Source: an uncultured Roseibium sp. (GTDB lineage: Bacteria > Pseudomonadota > Alphaproteobacteria > Rhizobiales > Stappiaceae). From it: a stretch of 64,000 nucleotides of DNA. Positions 42,865-51,682 of the stretch are shown here, in pieces. Where the stretch lies: positions 62,001 to 126,000 of the forward strand of contig NZ_CANMFD010000001.1 of the NCBI RefSeq assembly GCF_947496995.1, read 5' to 3'. The position numbers and the translations under genes are program-made. Every line of letters starts with the position of its first letter. Position 1 is the first letter of the stretch. Under the pieces are notes generated by a model that ran no database searches, had not been told where the DNA came from, and was given only the letters and a program-made list of their open reading frames with translations.

Positions 42865-43620
42865 ATGATCATTTTGACGCCAGTTGAAACCGATGAAGAG
42901 CAAACCGGTGGGGACCCGGAGCGTGAGCGTTCGGTCCCCGCAAGGGTGGCCCGCGCAATCCAGGATATGGTTGCGGAACGGTACTTGCAGCCCGGAGATC
43001 CGTTGCCCTCCCAGCGTGAGCTCGCGGGCATGCTCCAGGCATCGCGGCCTTCGGTGCGCGAGGGCATATCGATGCTGGAAACGCTGGGGCTCATCCGCGT
43101 GGAAAAGCGCAAGGGCCTGTTCGTCGCTGCCGCGGCCGGACGGCTGCCGGCCGAGTTCTGGCCGTCGGGCAAGGGCTATGGCCTCAGGGAAGTTTTCGAG
43201 TTCCGGGTGGGGTTTGAACCTCAGGCGCTCGCGCTGGCATTTCCTTTTCTCAAGGACAAAGGCCTCCAGCGTCTGCGTCTGCATGCCGAGGCGCTGATGC
43301 TGGCGGCCCGGCAGGGCAACGCGGTTGCCGCCGCAGAAGAGGACACGGCCTTTCACGACGTGATTTTCGATCATTGCCGCAATCCGATCTTCCGGGATAT
43401 CCGCCGGCATCTTTCAAAGGTTATGCAGGAGAGCCAATGGGTGCCCATGGTGATCATTGAGCGCGTGCGCGACACGGCAAGGGAACATTTTGCCATCGTC
43501 GATGCGATCGAGGCGAACGATAGCGCGGCCGCCTGTGCCGCCCTGACGGACCACATCCGCGCCGCCGCACGCCGCTGCGACATTGAACTGGCTGTCCCGC
43601 ATCGAGGATCAGGCGCATGA
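42865..43620 (+). CDS. GntR-family regulator with FCD domain (FadR subfamily)
   Basis: A 251-aa regulator. The wHTH spans about residues 23-90 (IQDMVAERYLQPGDPLPSQR, then MLQASRPSVREGISML), and the FCD domain about 100-240 includes EEDTAFHDVIFDHCRNP and REHFAIVDAIEANDSAAA. It overlaps the amidase gene by 4 bp, so it is co-transcribed with the amidase, ammonia-lyase, carbamoylase and racemase-like genes, and it is divergent from the dipeptide-type importer. Confidence 0.92.
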   Translation: MIILTPVETDEEQTGGDPERERSVPARVARAIQDMVAERYLQPGDPLPSQRELAGMLQASRPSVREGISMLETLGLIRVEKRKGLFVAAAAGRLPAEFWPSGKGYGLREVFEFRVGFEPQALALAFPFLKDKGLQRLRLHAEALMLAARQGNAVAAAEEDTAFHDVIFDHCRNPIFRDIRRHLSKVMQESQWVPMVIIERVRDTAREHFAIVDAIEANDSAAACAALTDHIRAAARRCDIELAVPHRGSGA

Positions 43621-44780
43621 TCGACGACACTGTGTCCGCATTTTCCGAAATTCTTTCGGTGCCGTACAGGCCCGGTGGCGGGCCGCTTGACGGCCTGACC
43701 TTCGCGGCAAAGGAGAACTACCAGTTCGAGGGCCGTATCGCCTCGAACGGCAATCCGGTCTGGAAGGAGACGCACGAGCCGGCTGAGAGGACGGCTCACT
43801 GCCTTCGCACCGTGCTGGAGGCCGGCGCTTCGCTGGTCGGCTTTACCCATATGGATGAATTGGCCTACAGCGTGATCGGCGCCAACGCCCATACCGGAAC
43901 GCCGGTGAATTCCGCGGCGCCAGACCGTGTTCCGGGCGGCTCCTCCTCAGGCTCCGCGTCGGCGGTCGCAGCGGGGCTGGTCGATTTCGCGCTAGGCAGT
44001 GACACGGGAGGATCGGTGCGGGTTCCCGCCTCCTTCTGCGGTCTTTACGGGCTGCGGACCAGCCACGAGCGCATTGACTCGCAAGGTCTTCTGCCACTCG
44101 CCTTGAGTTTCGATGTGCCGGGGTGGTTCGCACGAGAGCTGGAAGTGATGGTCCGCGTCAGCGGTGCCTACGGAATATCGGCCGAAAGCGGCCGGCTGCC
44201 GGACCGGTTGTGGATGCCGGAAACCGTCTGGGCGGGTGTGGCCGCTCCGGTTGTCGAGGCCCTGAGGCCCGGGCTGGCGAAACTTGAGGCGCGTCTGGGT
44301 CCGGCCGACACAACACCCCTGCCGGAACCGGTGCTGGAGGACTGGTTCGAAACCTTCCGGGTTCATCAGGCCGCGGAAGCGTGGCAGGCGGTTGGCGATT
44401 GGGTCAGTTCGGTGTCCGCCGAATTCGGACCCGGCGTGGGCCAGCGTCTGCAAACAGCCTCCGCCACCACGGCGGAAAGCTTCACGGGCGCCGTGCGGCG
44501 CCGGTCCGCGATCCGTCGTTCCATGGACACGATGATGACGGAGAACACCGTGCTTGTCCTGCCGTCGGCCCCGGGGGCGGCGCCTTTGCTGACGGCGTCT
44601 CAGCAGGACCTGGAAGCCTACCGGCACGCGACGATGTGCCTGACCTGCATTGCCGGACTGAACGGCTATCCGGAGCTCTCCGTCCCCGGTGCCAGGGTGG
44701 ATGGAGCTCCGGTCGGCTTGTCGCTTGTCGGCGAGCGTATGCGGGATGAAGACCTTCTCGCTCTCGCGGAGGCGTTGTGA
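43617..44780 (+). CDS. Amidase signature family enzyme
   Basis: A 387-aa amidase, on the short side for the family. Lys32 (FAAKENY), the cis-serine loop GGSSSGSASAVAAG (about 107-120) and nucleophile Ser133 (GSDTGGSVRVPASFCGLYGL) make the Ser-Ser-Lys triad. Relatives include AtzE/allophanate-type hydrolases. Given the next genes, it may release ammonia from a carboxamide or an open-chain ureide. It is coupled by overlap to gntR (ATGA) and to the ammonia-lyase gene (one shared base). Confidence 0.88.
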   Translation: MIDDTVSAFSEILSVPYRPGGGPLDGLTFAAKENYQFEGRIASNGNPVWKETHEPAERTAHCLRTVLEAGASLVGFTHMDELAYSVIGANAHTGTPVNSAAPDRVPGGSSSGSASAVAAGLVDFALGSDTGGSVRVPASFCGLYGLRTSHERIDSQGLLPLALSFDVPGWFARELEVMVRVSGAYGISAESGRLPDRLWMPETVWAGVAAPVVEALRPGLAKLEARLGPADTTPLPEPVLEDWFETFRVHQAAEAWQAVGDWVSSVSAEFGPGVGQRLQTASATTAESFTGAVRRRSAIRRSMDTMMTENTVLVLPSAPGAAPLLTASQQDLEAYRHATMCLTCIAGLNGYPELSVPGARVDGAPVGLSLVGERMRDEDLLALAEAL

Positions 44781-45985
44781 TGGGACGGACACCTGAAGCT
44801 GGGCTTACCCACGAATTCTGCCTGAACGGTTTGGCGGGCCGGTGCGAGGTCTACGGTCCTGACCGGTCCGCCATCCTGAACGATCAGGCGTTTGAAACCG
44901 CCCGTGCCACAATTTCCGGCTGGCCGGGTTATGCCCCTACGCCGCTGGTGTTACTTCCCGGAATTGCGAAGCAGGCGGGAATAGCCGCGCTTGCCTACAA
45001 GAATGAAGCCGACCGGTTCGGCCTCGGAAGTTTCAAGGCGCTGGGCGGCGCCTATGCTGTCTGGCGGGTACTCCGCAGGTCGGCCGCGCAGGCAGGCATC
45101 TCCCGGTCGGACGACAAGGCCTTTGCGGCGCACGCCGCAGGATTGACGGTGACCTGTGCAACGGACGGCAATCACGGCCGCTCGGTTGCCTGGGGGGCCC
45201 GAACCTTCGGCTGTAATTGCGTTATCTACATTCATGAAACCGTCAGCGAGGGCCGCAAACAGGCAATCGAAAATTTTGGCGCCACGGTGGTCCGCTGCAA
45301 GGGCAACTATGACGACAGCGTGCGCGAAGCGCAGCGCCAGGCGGATGCCAACGGCTGGACTGTCGTCTCGGACACGTCCTATCCCGGCTACACGGATATC
45401 CCGCGGGATGTGATGCAAGGCTACGAACTGATGGCCTTCGAAGCCCTGGACCAGTGGCCGCATGGAGCTCCGCCAACGCATGTGTTCCTGCAGACCGGTG
45501 TCGGCGGCATGGCTGCCGCGGTGGTCGCCCATTTCTGGCGGCGCTTTGGCGCCGATCGTCCGGTTTTCGTGCTGGCGGATCCGCTGAACTCGGCCTGTTG
45601 GCTGGAGACGATCCGCAACGGCGCGCCGACAGTCGTTGACGGCGACATCGAAACCGTGATGGCAGGCCTTGCTTGCGGGGAAATTTCCGAACTGGCCTGG
45701 AGCATTCTGGAAAAAGGTGCCGATGCAGTCGTCGGACTTCCGGACGCGTCCGCCGTGGAAGGCATGAAGCTGCTCGCCGGAGGCCGCGATGGCGACCGGC
45801 CTCTTGTGGCCGGTGAATCAGCCGTCGCGGGCCTGATGGCGCTGCTTGCGGTCAGCGGAAAAGACGCCGAGCGCACTGCGCTCGGGCTCACGGAAAATGC
45901 CCGCGTCCTGGTGTTCGGCACCGAGGGGGCAACCGATCCCCTGCTCTATGAACAGCTTGTCGGTCTCGCCCCGGAGGCGGTCTGA
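44780..45985 (+). CDS. dpaL: Diaminopropionate ammonia-lyase
   Basis: A 401-aa PLP enzyme of fold type II that converts 2,3-diaminopropionate into pyruvate and two ammonia. The PLP lysine is Lys86 in GLGSFKALGGAYAV, an exact fit to the DpaL/YgeX branch. ATDGNHGRSVAWGAR is the phosphate-contact region, and VFLQTGVGGMAAAV a glycine loop. ATG 44780 shares a base with the amidase stop; GTG 44777 is an equally close alternative. Its neighbours point to formation of diaminopropionate from a ureido or cyclic precursor. Confidence 0.92.
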   Translation: MGRTPEAGLTHEFCLNGLAGRCEVYGPDRSAILNDQAFETARATISGWPGYAPTPLVLLPGIAKQAGIAALAYKNEADRFGLGSFKALGGAYAVWRVLRRSAAQAGISRSDDKAFAAHAAGLTVTCATDGNHGRSVAWGARTFGCNCVIYIHETVSEGRKQAIENFGATVVRCKGNYDDSVREAQRQADANGWTVVSDTSYPGYTDIPRDVMQGYELMAFEALDQWPHGAPPTHVFLQTGVGGMAAAVVAHFWRRFGADRPVFVLADPLNSACWLETIRNGAPTVVDGDIETVMAGLACGEISELAWSILEKGADAVVGLPDASAVEGMKLLAGGRDGDRPLVAGESAVAGLMALLAVSGKDAERTALGLTENARVLVFGTEGATDPLLYEQLVGLAPEAV

Positions 45986-46022
45986 ACATGAGGAGCACCG
46001 CCAATTGCGCAAAGGAAACCCG

Positions 46023-46937
46023 ATGTCCCGCACGCTCGTGATTGCCGCAGCGCAACTCGGCCCGATCGCCCGCAAGGAAACACGCTCGTCCGTGGTCTCC
46101 CGGATGACGAAGCTGATGGAAACCGCGGCGGACCGGCGTGCGGATCTCGTCGTCTTTCCCGAACTCGCCCTCACCACCTTCTTTCCGCGCTGGTACATGG
46201 AGGATCAGGCCGAGATCGACGCGTTCTTCGAAACCGAAATGCCCTCGGAAGAAACCTTGCCGCTTTTCGATGCCGCAAGACGTCTCGGGCTCGCCTTCTC
46301 GTTCGGTTTCGCGGAAAAGACGGTTGACGAGAGTGGTGAAACGCGGCGGTTCAACACATCGCTTCTTGTCGCCCCGGATGGTGCGGTCCTGCTGAAGTAC
46401 CGCAAGATCCACTTGCCGGGTCATCGGGAAAACGAGACCTGGCGGCCTTTCCAGCATCTGGAAAAACGCTATTTCGAAACCGGCGATCTCGGCTTCCCGG
46501 TGGTGGAAGCCCTTGGCGGGCGGGTCGGGATGTGCATCTGCAACGACAGGCGCTGGCCGGAAACCTTCCGCATGCTCGGTCTGCAGAAGGCGGAGCTCGT
46601 CCTGCTCGGATACAACACGCCGGTTCACTATCCGCCGGCTCCCGAACATGACCATCTGCAGGACTTTCACAACCATTTGTCAATGCAGGCGGGTGCCTAT
46701 CAGAACGGCACCTGGGTCGTCGGGGTTGCCAAGGCAGGATGCGAGGAAGGCTGCGACCTGATCGGCGGGACCTGCATCATTGCGCCAACCGGAGAAATCG
46801 TCGCCAGGTGCTCGACACTGGGCGACGAATTGATCATGGCCGACTGCGACCTGGATCGCTGCCGGGAGATCCAGGACAACATCTTCGATTTCGCTCAGCA
46901 CAGGCAGCCGCGGCACTACGGTCTGCTGGTAAGATGA
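46023..46937 (+). CDS. N-carbamoyl-D-amino-acid hydrolase-like nitrilase-superfamily enzyme
   Basis: A 304-aa nitrilase-superfamily hydrolase, the same length as characterised D-carbamoylases. The triad is visible: Glu47 (FPELALTTFFPRW), Lys128 (LKYRKIHLPGH) and Cys173 in the diagnostic CICNDRRWPE. The reaction is removal of the carbamoyl group from an N-carbamoyl-D-amino acid, giving the amino acid, CO2 and ammonia; it is the step after hydantoinase. It lies between the diaminopropionate ammonia-lyase and a hydantoin-racemase homologue. ATG 46023 follows AAAGGAAA. Confidence 0.9.
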   Translation: MSRTLVIAAAQLGPIARKETRSSVVSRMTKLMETAADRRADLVVFPELALTTFFPRWYMEDQAEIDAFFETEMPSEETLPLFDAARRLGLAFSFGFAEKTVDESGETRRFNTSLLVAPDGAVLLKYRKIHLPGHRENETWRPFQHLEKRYFETGDLGFPVVEALGGRVGMCICNDRRWPETFRMLGLQKAELVLLGYNTPVHYPPAPEHDHLQDFHNHLSMQAGAYQNGTWVVGVAKAGCEEGCDLIGGTCIIAPTGEIVARCSTLGDELIMADCDLDRCREIQDNIFDFAQHRQPRHYGLLVR

Positions 46938-46941
46938 GCGG

Positions 46942-47589
46942 ATGACGATTGTCCTGATCAATCCCAACACGTCCCCGGATACCACCGAAGCGATGGTAAG
47001 GATTGCGCGCGAAACTCTGCCCGAAGCCGGCATAACCGGAGTGACGGCCCGGTTCGGCAATCCGCTGATTTCGGACGAACCTGCCCTTGCCGTTGCCGCG
47101 CAAGCCGTCGCTTCAATCGACCTGACGCGGTTCGCTGACCTGAAAGGCGTGATCGTCGCGGCTTTCGGCGATCCGGGCCTTGATGCATTGAGGCAAACGC
47201 TCAGGGTCCCCGTTGTCGGGATCGCCGAGGCGGGCATGCTTGCCGCGGCCGGGGGCAGACGCCGGTTTTCCGTTGCAACCACGACACCCGATCTGGTCGC
47301 CGCCATCGAGCGCCGCGCGGAACGTTACGGCGTCGGGAAGCAGCTCGCATCCGTGCGGCTGACGGAAGGTGATCTCGCCGAGACCATGCAGACACCCGGG
47401 TTGCTCATCAAGCGTCTTGGCGCGGCTGTCGAGGCCGCCGTCTCGCAGGATGGCGCGGAGGCCGTGGTCATCGGCGGCGGTCCGCTCGCCGTGGCCGCCC
47501 GTGCTCTCTCTTCCCGGGCGCGTGTGCCGCTGATCGAGCCTGTCCCGGAAGCCGTCCGCCGGATATGGACGCTCACGACGTGCTGTTGA
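46942..47589 (+). CDS. Hydantoin/Asp-Glu racemase-family protein lacking both catalytic cysteines
   Basis: A 215-aa member of the hydantoin racemase (HyuE/DUF AroM-like) family, opening with LINPNTSPDTTEAMV. In active hydantoin racemases two cysteines act as the acid and base, in ACFGDPGL and LGCAGM contexts. Here the corresponding residues are Ala74 (VAAFGDPGL) and Gly179 (VIGGGPLA). A two-thiol racemisation mechanism is therefore not possible, although the fold and loops are preserved. It is the last gene of this operon and converges on the SDR gene at 47598. Confidence 0.85.
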   Translation: MTIVLINPNTSPDTTEAMVRIARETLPEAGITGVTARFGNPLISDEPALAVAAQAVASIDLTRFADLKGVIVAAFGDPGLDALRQTLRVPVVGIAEAGMLAAAGGRRRFSVATTTPDLVAAIERRAERYGVGKQLASVRLTEGDLAETMQTPGLLIKRLGAAVEAAVSQDGAEAVVIGGGPLAVAARALSSRARVPLIEPVPEAVRRIWTLTTCC

Positions 47590-47597
47590 AAAACCCC

Positions 47598-48383
47598 TTA
47601 CGCCGCTTTCACCAGCGCATTGAGAGCCTTCATCACAACTCCGGTTTTGCGAGCATCGAGAGCATCCGGGTGTGGGTGCCCGAAATCGCCTGCATCATTG
47701 TCGAAATAGTCTCCGCTGTGCCCGGTAAATTCCTCCGATAGCGCAGCCCGGCGAAGAACATCGGCACCGATGCCGAGGTCGCTTCCCTCTACCCCGAAAC
47801 CTTCCTTGACCATCTTGGTGGCAAGCAGTGAACCCGGGTTGACCGATACGACCGACGGCCCCTCGGGGTGATCTGCTGCAAGCGCGCGGGTCCAGATCAT
47901 CAGCGCCAGTTTGCTTTGTGCGTAGGCCTCCATGTCCGAAAGGCGTTTTCTACCGGCAAGGGCCTCCGGGTCTACCGGAGCCTGGGCGGCGGAGGCCAGA
48001 TTGACGATACGCCCCTCGTGCGCAAATAGCGGCCAGAGGGTTTTGGTCAGCAGATAAGGCGAGACCGTGTTGACCACAAAGCGCACGTCCAGGCCGTCCG
48101 CAGTGAGTGGTTGCGGCGTTCTGTAGACGCCGGCATTGTTGATGAGCACGTCGATATGGCTGTGCCTGGCGCGAATGGCATCCGCCAGCTCAAGGGTCTG
48201 CGGCAGGCTGCTCAGGTCCGCCAGATAGGTCTCCGCTTCCGGCGAGACTTCGGTTTGAGCCGCCTGAAGCTTGGCTGGGCTGCGCCCGTGCAGCAGGAGC
48301 TTGTGTCCGTCGGCTGCCAGGCGTTTGGCGGTTTCCAGGCCGATACCGTCAGTCGCTCCGGTGATGAATATTGTCTTTGCCAT
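47598..48383 (-). CDS. Short-chain dehydrogenase/reductase
   Basis: A 261-aa SDR with the cofactor motif GATDGIGLETAKRL, the structural NNAG in LINNAGVYRT, a serine in NLASAAQA and the catalytic YAQSK. The arrangement resembles retinol-dehydrogenase-like SDRs; the substrate is unknown. It starts 9 bp after the luciferase-like gene on the same strand and is probably co-transcribed with it. Confidence 0.88.
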   Translation of the reverse strand: MAKTIFITGATDGIGLETAKRLAADGHKLLLHGRSPAKLQAAQTEVSPEAETYLADLSSLPQTLELADAIRARHSHIDVLINNAGVYRTPQPLTADGLDVRFVVNTVSPYLLTKTLWPLFAHEGRIVNLASAAQAPVDPEALAGRKRLSDMEAYAQSKLALMIWTRALAADHPEGPSVVSVNPGSLLATKMVKEGFGVEGSDLGIGADVLRRAALSEEFTGHSGDYFDNDAGDFGHPHPDALDARKTGVVMKALNALVKAA

Positions 48384-48392
48384 GGTCTGTCC

Positions 48393-49358
48393 TCAGCTCT
48401 CGAAATCGGTCAACAGATGCTCGGCCAGTTGCCGCATCGTGGTTTCGGTCGGCGCCTTGTTGAAACGCAGATTCAGGGCGACGTGGTTGATGCCTATGTC
48501 TTCCAGCAAACGTAGATACTCACGCAGCGCCCGGATGCCCGAGCGGAACCCCAGATGAATCGGCTGCGGCCGGGCGTCGGGGTCTTCCGCGAGATCGATA
48601 TAGAGCGACTGGGTAACGGGTTTGTCCGGCTGATCCGCCTCCGCCAGCCTGCGCCGGTAGTCGGAAACGATGTCGGCCTGCGCCGGCACTTCGCGCGGAT
48701 AGGTGATCCAGCCGTCTCCATTCGCAGCGATCCAGTCGGGATGCTGTTGCGAACCTCCGGTGATCAGGAGGGGAAGTTTGCCGCCTGCCGGTTTCGGCAG
48801 CATGTCCATGTCATGTGGACTGCCGAGTGCACTCGAAAACTCTGCGAAGGGCTCAGCCATCCTGCCGATATAGGCCACGCTTTCGCGAAACCGGTCGCCG
48901 CGATCCGCGAAACTCATGTTCAGCGCCGGATATTCCTGCGGCCGGTCGCCCGAAGCGACCCCCAGAAGCAGCCGTCCGCCTGAAAGGACGTCGGCGCTTG
49001 CCGCGGCCTTGGCCACATGCGCTGGATGGCGCAGGGGAAGAATGATGCTTGCCACGCCCAGGCCGATCCGCTGTGTCTGCCCAGCCAGAAGACCGAGATA
49101 GACGAACGGATCGAAAATCTGCCCGGCATCACCGAAGGAAGGAACGTTGAACGGCACGTCGCGCAGCCACAGTGCAGCGAAGCCGAGCTCCTCAGCCAGC
49201 CTGACACGCTCCAGATGGGCTTCCATCATGGGCACGGAGCTGTGCGGATAGGCTTCAAGCGGTACTACCAGGCCAAGGCTCAACCGGTTCGGCCTGAACA
49301 CCGTATTGTATGCCCGGTTGATCGGGCGAAAGCTTTGGCTCCCGGTATCGCTGGGCAT
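48393..49358 (-). CDS. Luciferase-like (LLM class) flavin-dependent oxidoreductase
   Basis: A 321-aa TIM-barrel flavin enzyme of the bacterial-luciferase family. Family blocks include LAEELGFAALWLRDVPF, QTQRIGLGVASIILPLRHP, LLLGVASGDRPQEYPALN and LLITGGSQQHPDWIAANGDG. It uses reduced FMN or F420, and the reductase could be the product of 52330. ATG 49358 is chosen; the frame is open far upstream through the LysR promoter and gene. It is divergent from lysR (49479). Confidence 0.85.
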   Translation of the reverse strand: MPSDTGSQSFRPINRAYNTVFRPNRLSLGLVVPLEAYPHSSVPMMEAHLERVRLAEELGFAALWLRDVPFNVPSFGDAGQIFDPFVYLGLLAGQTQRIGLGVASIILPLRHPAHVAKAAASADVLSGGRLLLGVASGDRPQEYPALNMSFADRGDRFRESVAYIGRMAEPFAEFSSALGSPHDMDMLPKPAGGKLPLLITGGSQQHPDWIAANGDGWITYPREVPAQADIVSDYRRRLAEADQPDKPVTQSLYIDLAEDPDARPQPIHLGFRSGIRALREYLRLLEDIGINHVALNLRFNKAPTETTMRQLAEHLLTDFES

Positions 49359-49478
49359 TGAATCCGGTCCTTGTTCTCTGGCTGATGGTGTCGCGGCGTT
49401 GAGTGCAATATGGTCATTTCGTTTCCAATATAAATGGGCTAAAAATGGGTTCAGAATTCGGGATTTCGAAATAATCAA

Positions 49479-50387
49479 ATGGATATCGACTGCCTCCGCC
49501 TTTTTGTGCTGGCCGCTGAAAAGCTGAATATCGGATCCGCGGGCCGGGACCTCGGCCTTGCACCGGCTGTCGCCAGCGCGCGTCTGGCCAAGCTGGAACG
49601 GGATCTCGGTGCAGACCTTCTCCACCGGTCGACCCGCAAGGTTTCGCTTTCCCTCGAAGGGGCGGAGTTCCTGCCTTACGCACGCGAAATTCTTGCCCAG
49701 GACGCGGCCGCGCGGGCGGCGCTTGGAAAAACCGGGGTTGTCGCAACCGGAACGTTGCGCTTTGCAGCACCAAGCACGTTCTCGCAACTCTATATCGCGC
49801 CGATTCTGCCGGAGTTTCTCGAAAGCCATCCCGGCATAAGCCTCGATCTGAGGCTCTCGGATACGCAGTTCAATCTCATCGAAGGCAGCTTCGATCTGGC
49901 GCTGCGCAACGCGCCACTTGTCGAATCCGCATTGAAAGGCCGCAAACTGGCGGACGACACCCGCATATTATGCGCATCGCCGGAATATCTGGCGGCCCAC
50001 GGCAGGCCTGCCACACAGCAGGACCTGACGGATCACCGGCTGATCGCGTTCAGGGACCGCAAGCCGCGGCCGCTTACCAGCTCAGGCCAGCCGGCCGGTC
50101 TGTTCGACCCGGGCAATTCCGCCTGCCGGCTGGTGATCGACGACGGTCTCAGCCAGAAACTGGCGACCCTTGCCGGTGCGGGTATTTCGGTCAATTCGAT
50201 CTGGAGCGTTCAGGCGGAGTTGTCCGACGGACGGCTTGAACGCGTCCTTCCGGATGTGCAGGTTCAGGACGGCGCGGTACTCTGGCTGGTCTATCCGAAA
50301 GCCAATGTTCTCTCGCCCAAGGTGCGCGTGTTCATGGACTTTCTCCTGGAAAAGATCGGCAAGGCTCCCCCCTGGTCCGGCATCTGA
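49479..50387 (+). CDS. LysR-family transcriptional regulator
   Basis: A 302-aa LysR regulator. The N-terminal HTH is at residues 1-60 (CLRLFVLAAEKLNIGSAG and LAPAVASARLAKLERDLG), followed by the effector-binding domain (TLRFAAPSTFSQLYIAPIL onward). As is typical, it is divergent from its likely targets, the LLM oxidoreductase and SDR genes. Its last four codons and the stop lie inside the 290-bp repeat (50372-50661), and the same bases recur after tctA at 57006. Confidence 0.92.
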   Translation: MDIDCLRLFVLAAEKLNIGSAGRDLGLAPAVASARLAKLERDLGADLLHRSTRKVSLSLEGAEFLPYAREILAQDAAARAALGKTGVVATGTLRFAAPSTFSQLYIAPILPEFLESHPGISLDLRLSDTQFNLIEGSFDLALRNAPLVESALKGRKLADDTRILCASPEYLAAHGRPATQQDLTDHRLIAFRDRKPRPLTSSGQPAGLFDPGNSACRLVIDDGLSQKLATLAGAGISVNSIWSVQAELSDGRLERVLPDVQVQDGAVLWLVYPKANVLSPKVRVFMDFLLEKIGKAPPWSGI

Positions 50388-50661
50388 GGGACCGCCTGTA
50401 CGGAACCGGACATGGACGGTTTAAAGATTCACCCGTCGTTCCGAGCCGTTGTCGAAGAACAGCGCCCGGTCCGTGTCGAGCCCGACCCAGACGGAGGTCT
50501 GGCCGCCGGCGATGTCCCGGCGCGGTGTGGTCACGGTCAGGCGGCCGAGTTCGGTCTCGCAGTGGAGGATAAGTTCGGAGCCGGTCATTTCGGACAGAAG
50601 CACTCTTCCCGCGAACGCCTGCCCCTCGGGTTCGCTTGTATGCAGCCGCATGTTCTCCGGC
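50372..50661 (+). repeat. 290-bp direct repeat, left copy
   Basis: It matches 57006-57295 in the same orientation with seven mismatches (about 97.6% identity). The homology begins in the end of lysR and ends abruptly at 50661, inside what was ugpC. The two copies are 6,634 bp apart and bracket the dioxygenase-Tct module. Confidence 0.95.
50421..50661 (-). pseudogene. Truncated 3' remnant of ugpC (ABC ATPase C-terminus)
   Basis: It encodes about 79 residues in frame (HTSEPEGQAFAGRVLLSEM to the terminal GSERRVNL), almost identical to the end of the ATPase encoded at 57055-58080. The Walker, signature and switch motifs are missing and there is no start signal, so no ATPase can be made. A longer open frame runs upstream through unrelated DNA to 51062 but is a shadow of the dioxygenase gene. 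Confidence 0.9.
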
Positions 50662-50740
50662 AAAATGCACCGGTGCAGGATGCCGACGCCGGGCCGGCGT
50701 GGTGGCGTGAATTTCCAAGGGTCCTTAACTGCAGGCGGTA

Positions 50741-51622
50741 TCAGGTTCTCGCCAGCACGAAATCGTACTCGACCTCCCAGAAGAACGGGCCGGTGAAGTC
50801 GAGTTCCCTGATCCGTGCCGGGGTTTCGACTTTCCTGAACTCGGCCAGCAGGCTTTCCTTCACGCCGAACACCGCATCGGAATTGATGTACCGGTCGTCG
50901 GGATCGAAGATGTGAGTGGTCAGCGGTTCGAACCCGTCCGCCTTGATCATGTAGTGCAGATGTGCGGGCCGGAAGGGATGACGGCCGAGATTGCCGAGCA
51001 ATTTGCCGACCGTGCCGTCGTCGGGGATCGGATAGAACCGGGGTTTGACCGCCCGGAACCAATAGCTCCCGTCCGCTCCGGTGCGGAAAACACCGCGAAG
51101 ATTGAATTCTGGCTGAATGCCCTTTTGCTGGACATCGTAAAAGCCTTCGTCGTTGGCTTGCCAGACGTCGATGATCGCACCCTCGACCGGCTGTCCCTCG
51201 GTATCCAGAATGCGGCCGTGGACCAGCATGTCCTCGCCTTTCTGGTCCCGGCAGATATTGTCGCCCATCCGGGACAGGGGCACATCCTCGACATGAAACG
51301 GCCCCAGCACAGTGCTTTCGGATGCGCCGGAGGGTTTCCTGTTATTGATTGCGTCGACCAGCATGGAGACGCCGAGCACGTCTGACAGGAGAATGTATTC
51401 CTGCCGCCATTCGGTGCAGAGCTGACCTGTCCGGGACAGGAACTGGATGGCCTGAAACCATTCTTCCTGGGTTGGCTCAAGTTCCTTGACCGCTTCATGA
51501 AGCTTGCGGGTAACGACGTCCATCACCTCCTTGAGGCGGGCGTCCTTGGCATTCTTGTTCCTGCCGGTGACCACTTCCACGGAGTTCTCTTCCGTGAAGT
51601 ACCCGTTCTCATACGCTTCCAT
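50741..51622 (-). CDS. Intradiol ring-cleavage dioxygenase (hydroxyquinol/catechol 1,2-dioxygenase family)
   Basis: A 293-aa non-haem Fe(III) enzyme that cleaves an ortho-diphenol between the two hydroxylated carbons. An N-terminal helical dimerisation domain (about 1-105) is followed by the catalytic beta-sandwich with all four iron ligands: Tyr162 (GFYDVQ), Tyr197 (PRFYPIPDDG), His221 and His223 (RPAHLHYMI). The length and the motif DVWQANDEGFYDVQ fit hydroxyquinol 1,2-dioxygenases. AGGAGG precedes ATG 51622. No maleylacetate reductase or muconate-pathway gene is in the window. Confidence 0.92.
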   Translation of the reverse strand: MEAYENGYFTEENSVEVVTGRNKNAKDARLKEVMDVVTRKLHEAVKELEPTQEEWFQAIQFLSRTGQLCTEWRQEYILLSDVLGVSMLVDAINNRKPSGASESTVLGPFHVEDVPLSRMGDNICRDQKGEDMLVHGRILDTEGQPVEGAIIDVWQANDEGFYDVQQKGIQPEFNLRGVFRTGADGSYWFRAVKPRFYPIPDDGTVGKLLGNLGRHPFRPAHLHYMIKADGFEPLTTHIFDPDDRYINSDAVFGVKESLLAEFRKVETPARIRELDFTGPFFWEVEYDFVLART

Positions 51623-51682
51623 GGGGCCTCCTATGGGTAAGTCTGTGCCGTCACCTGTCGCGCTGATGTCGGTCTGCTCCGC

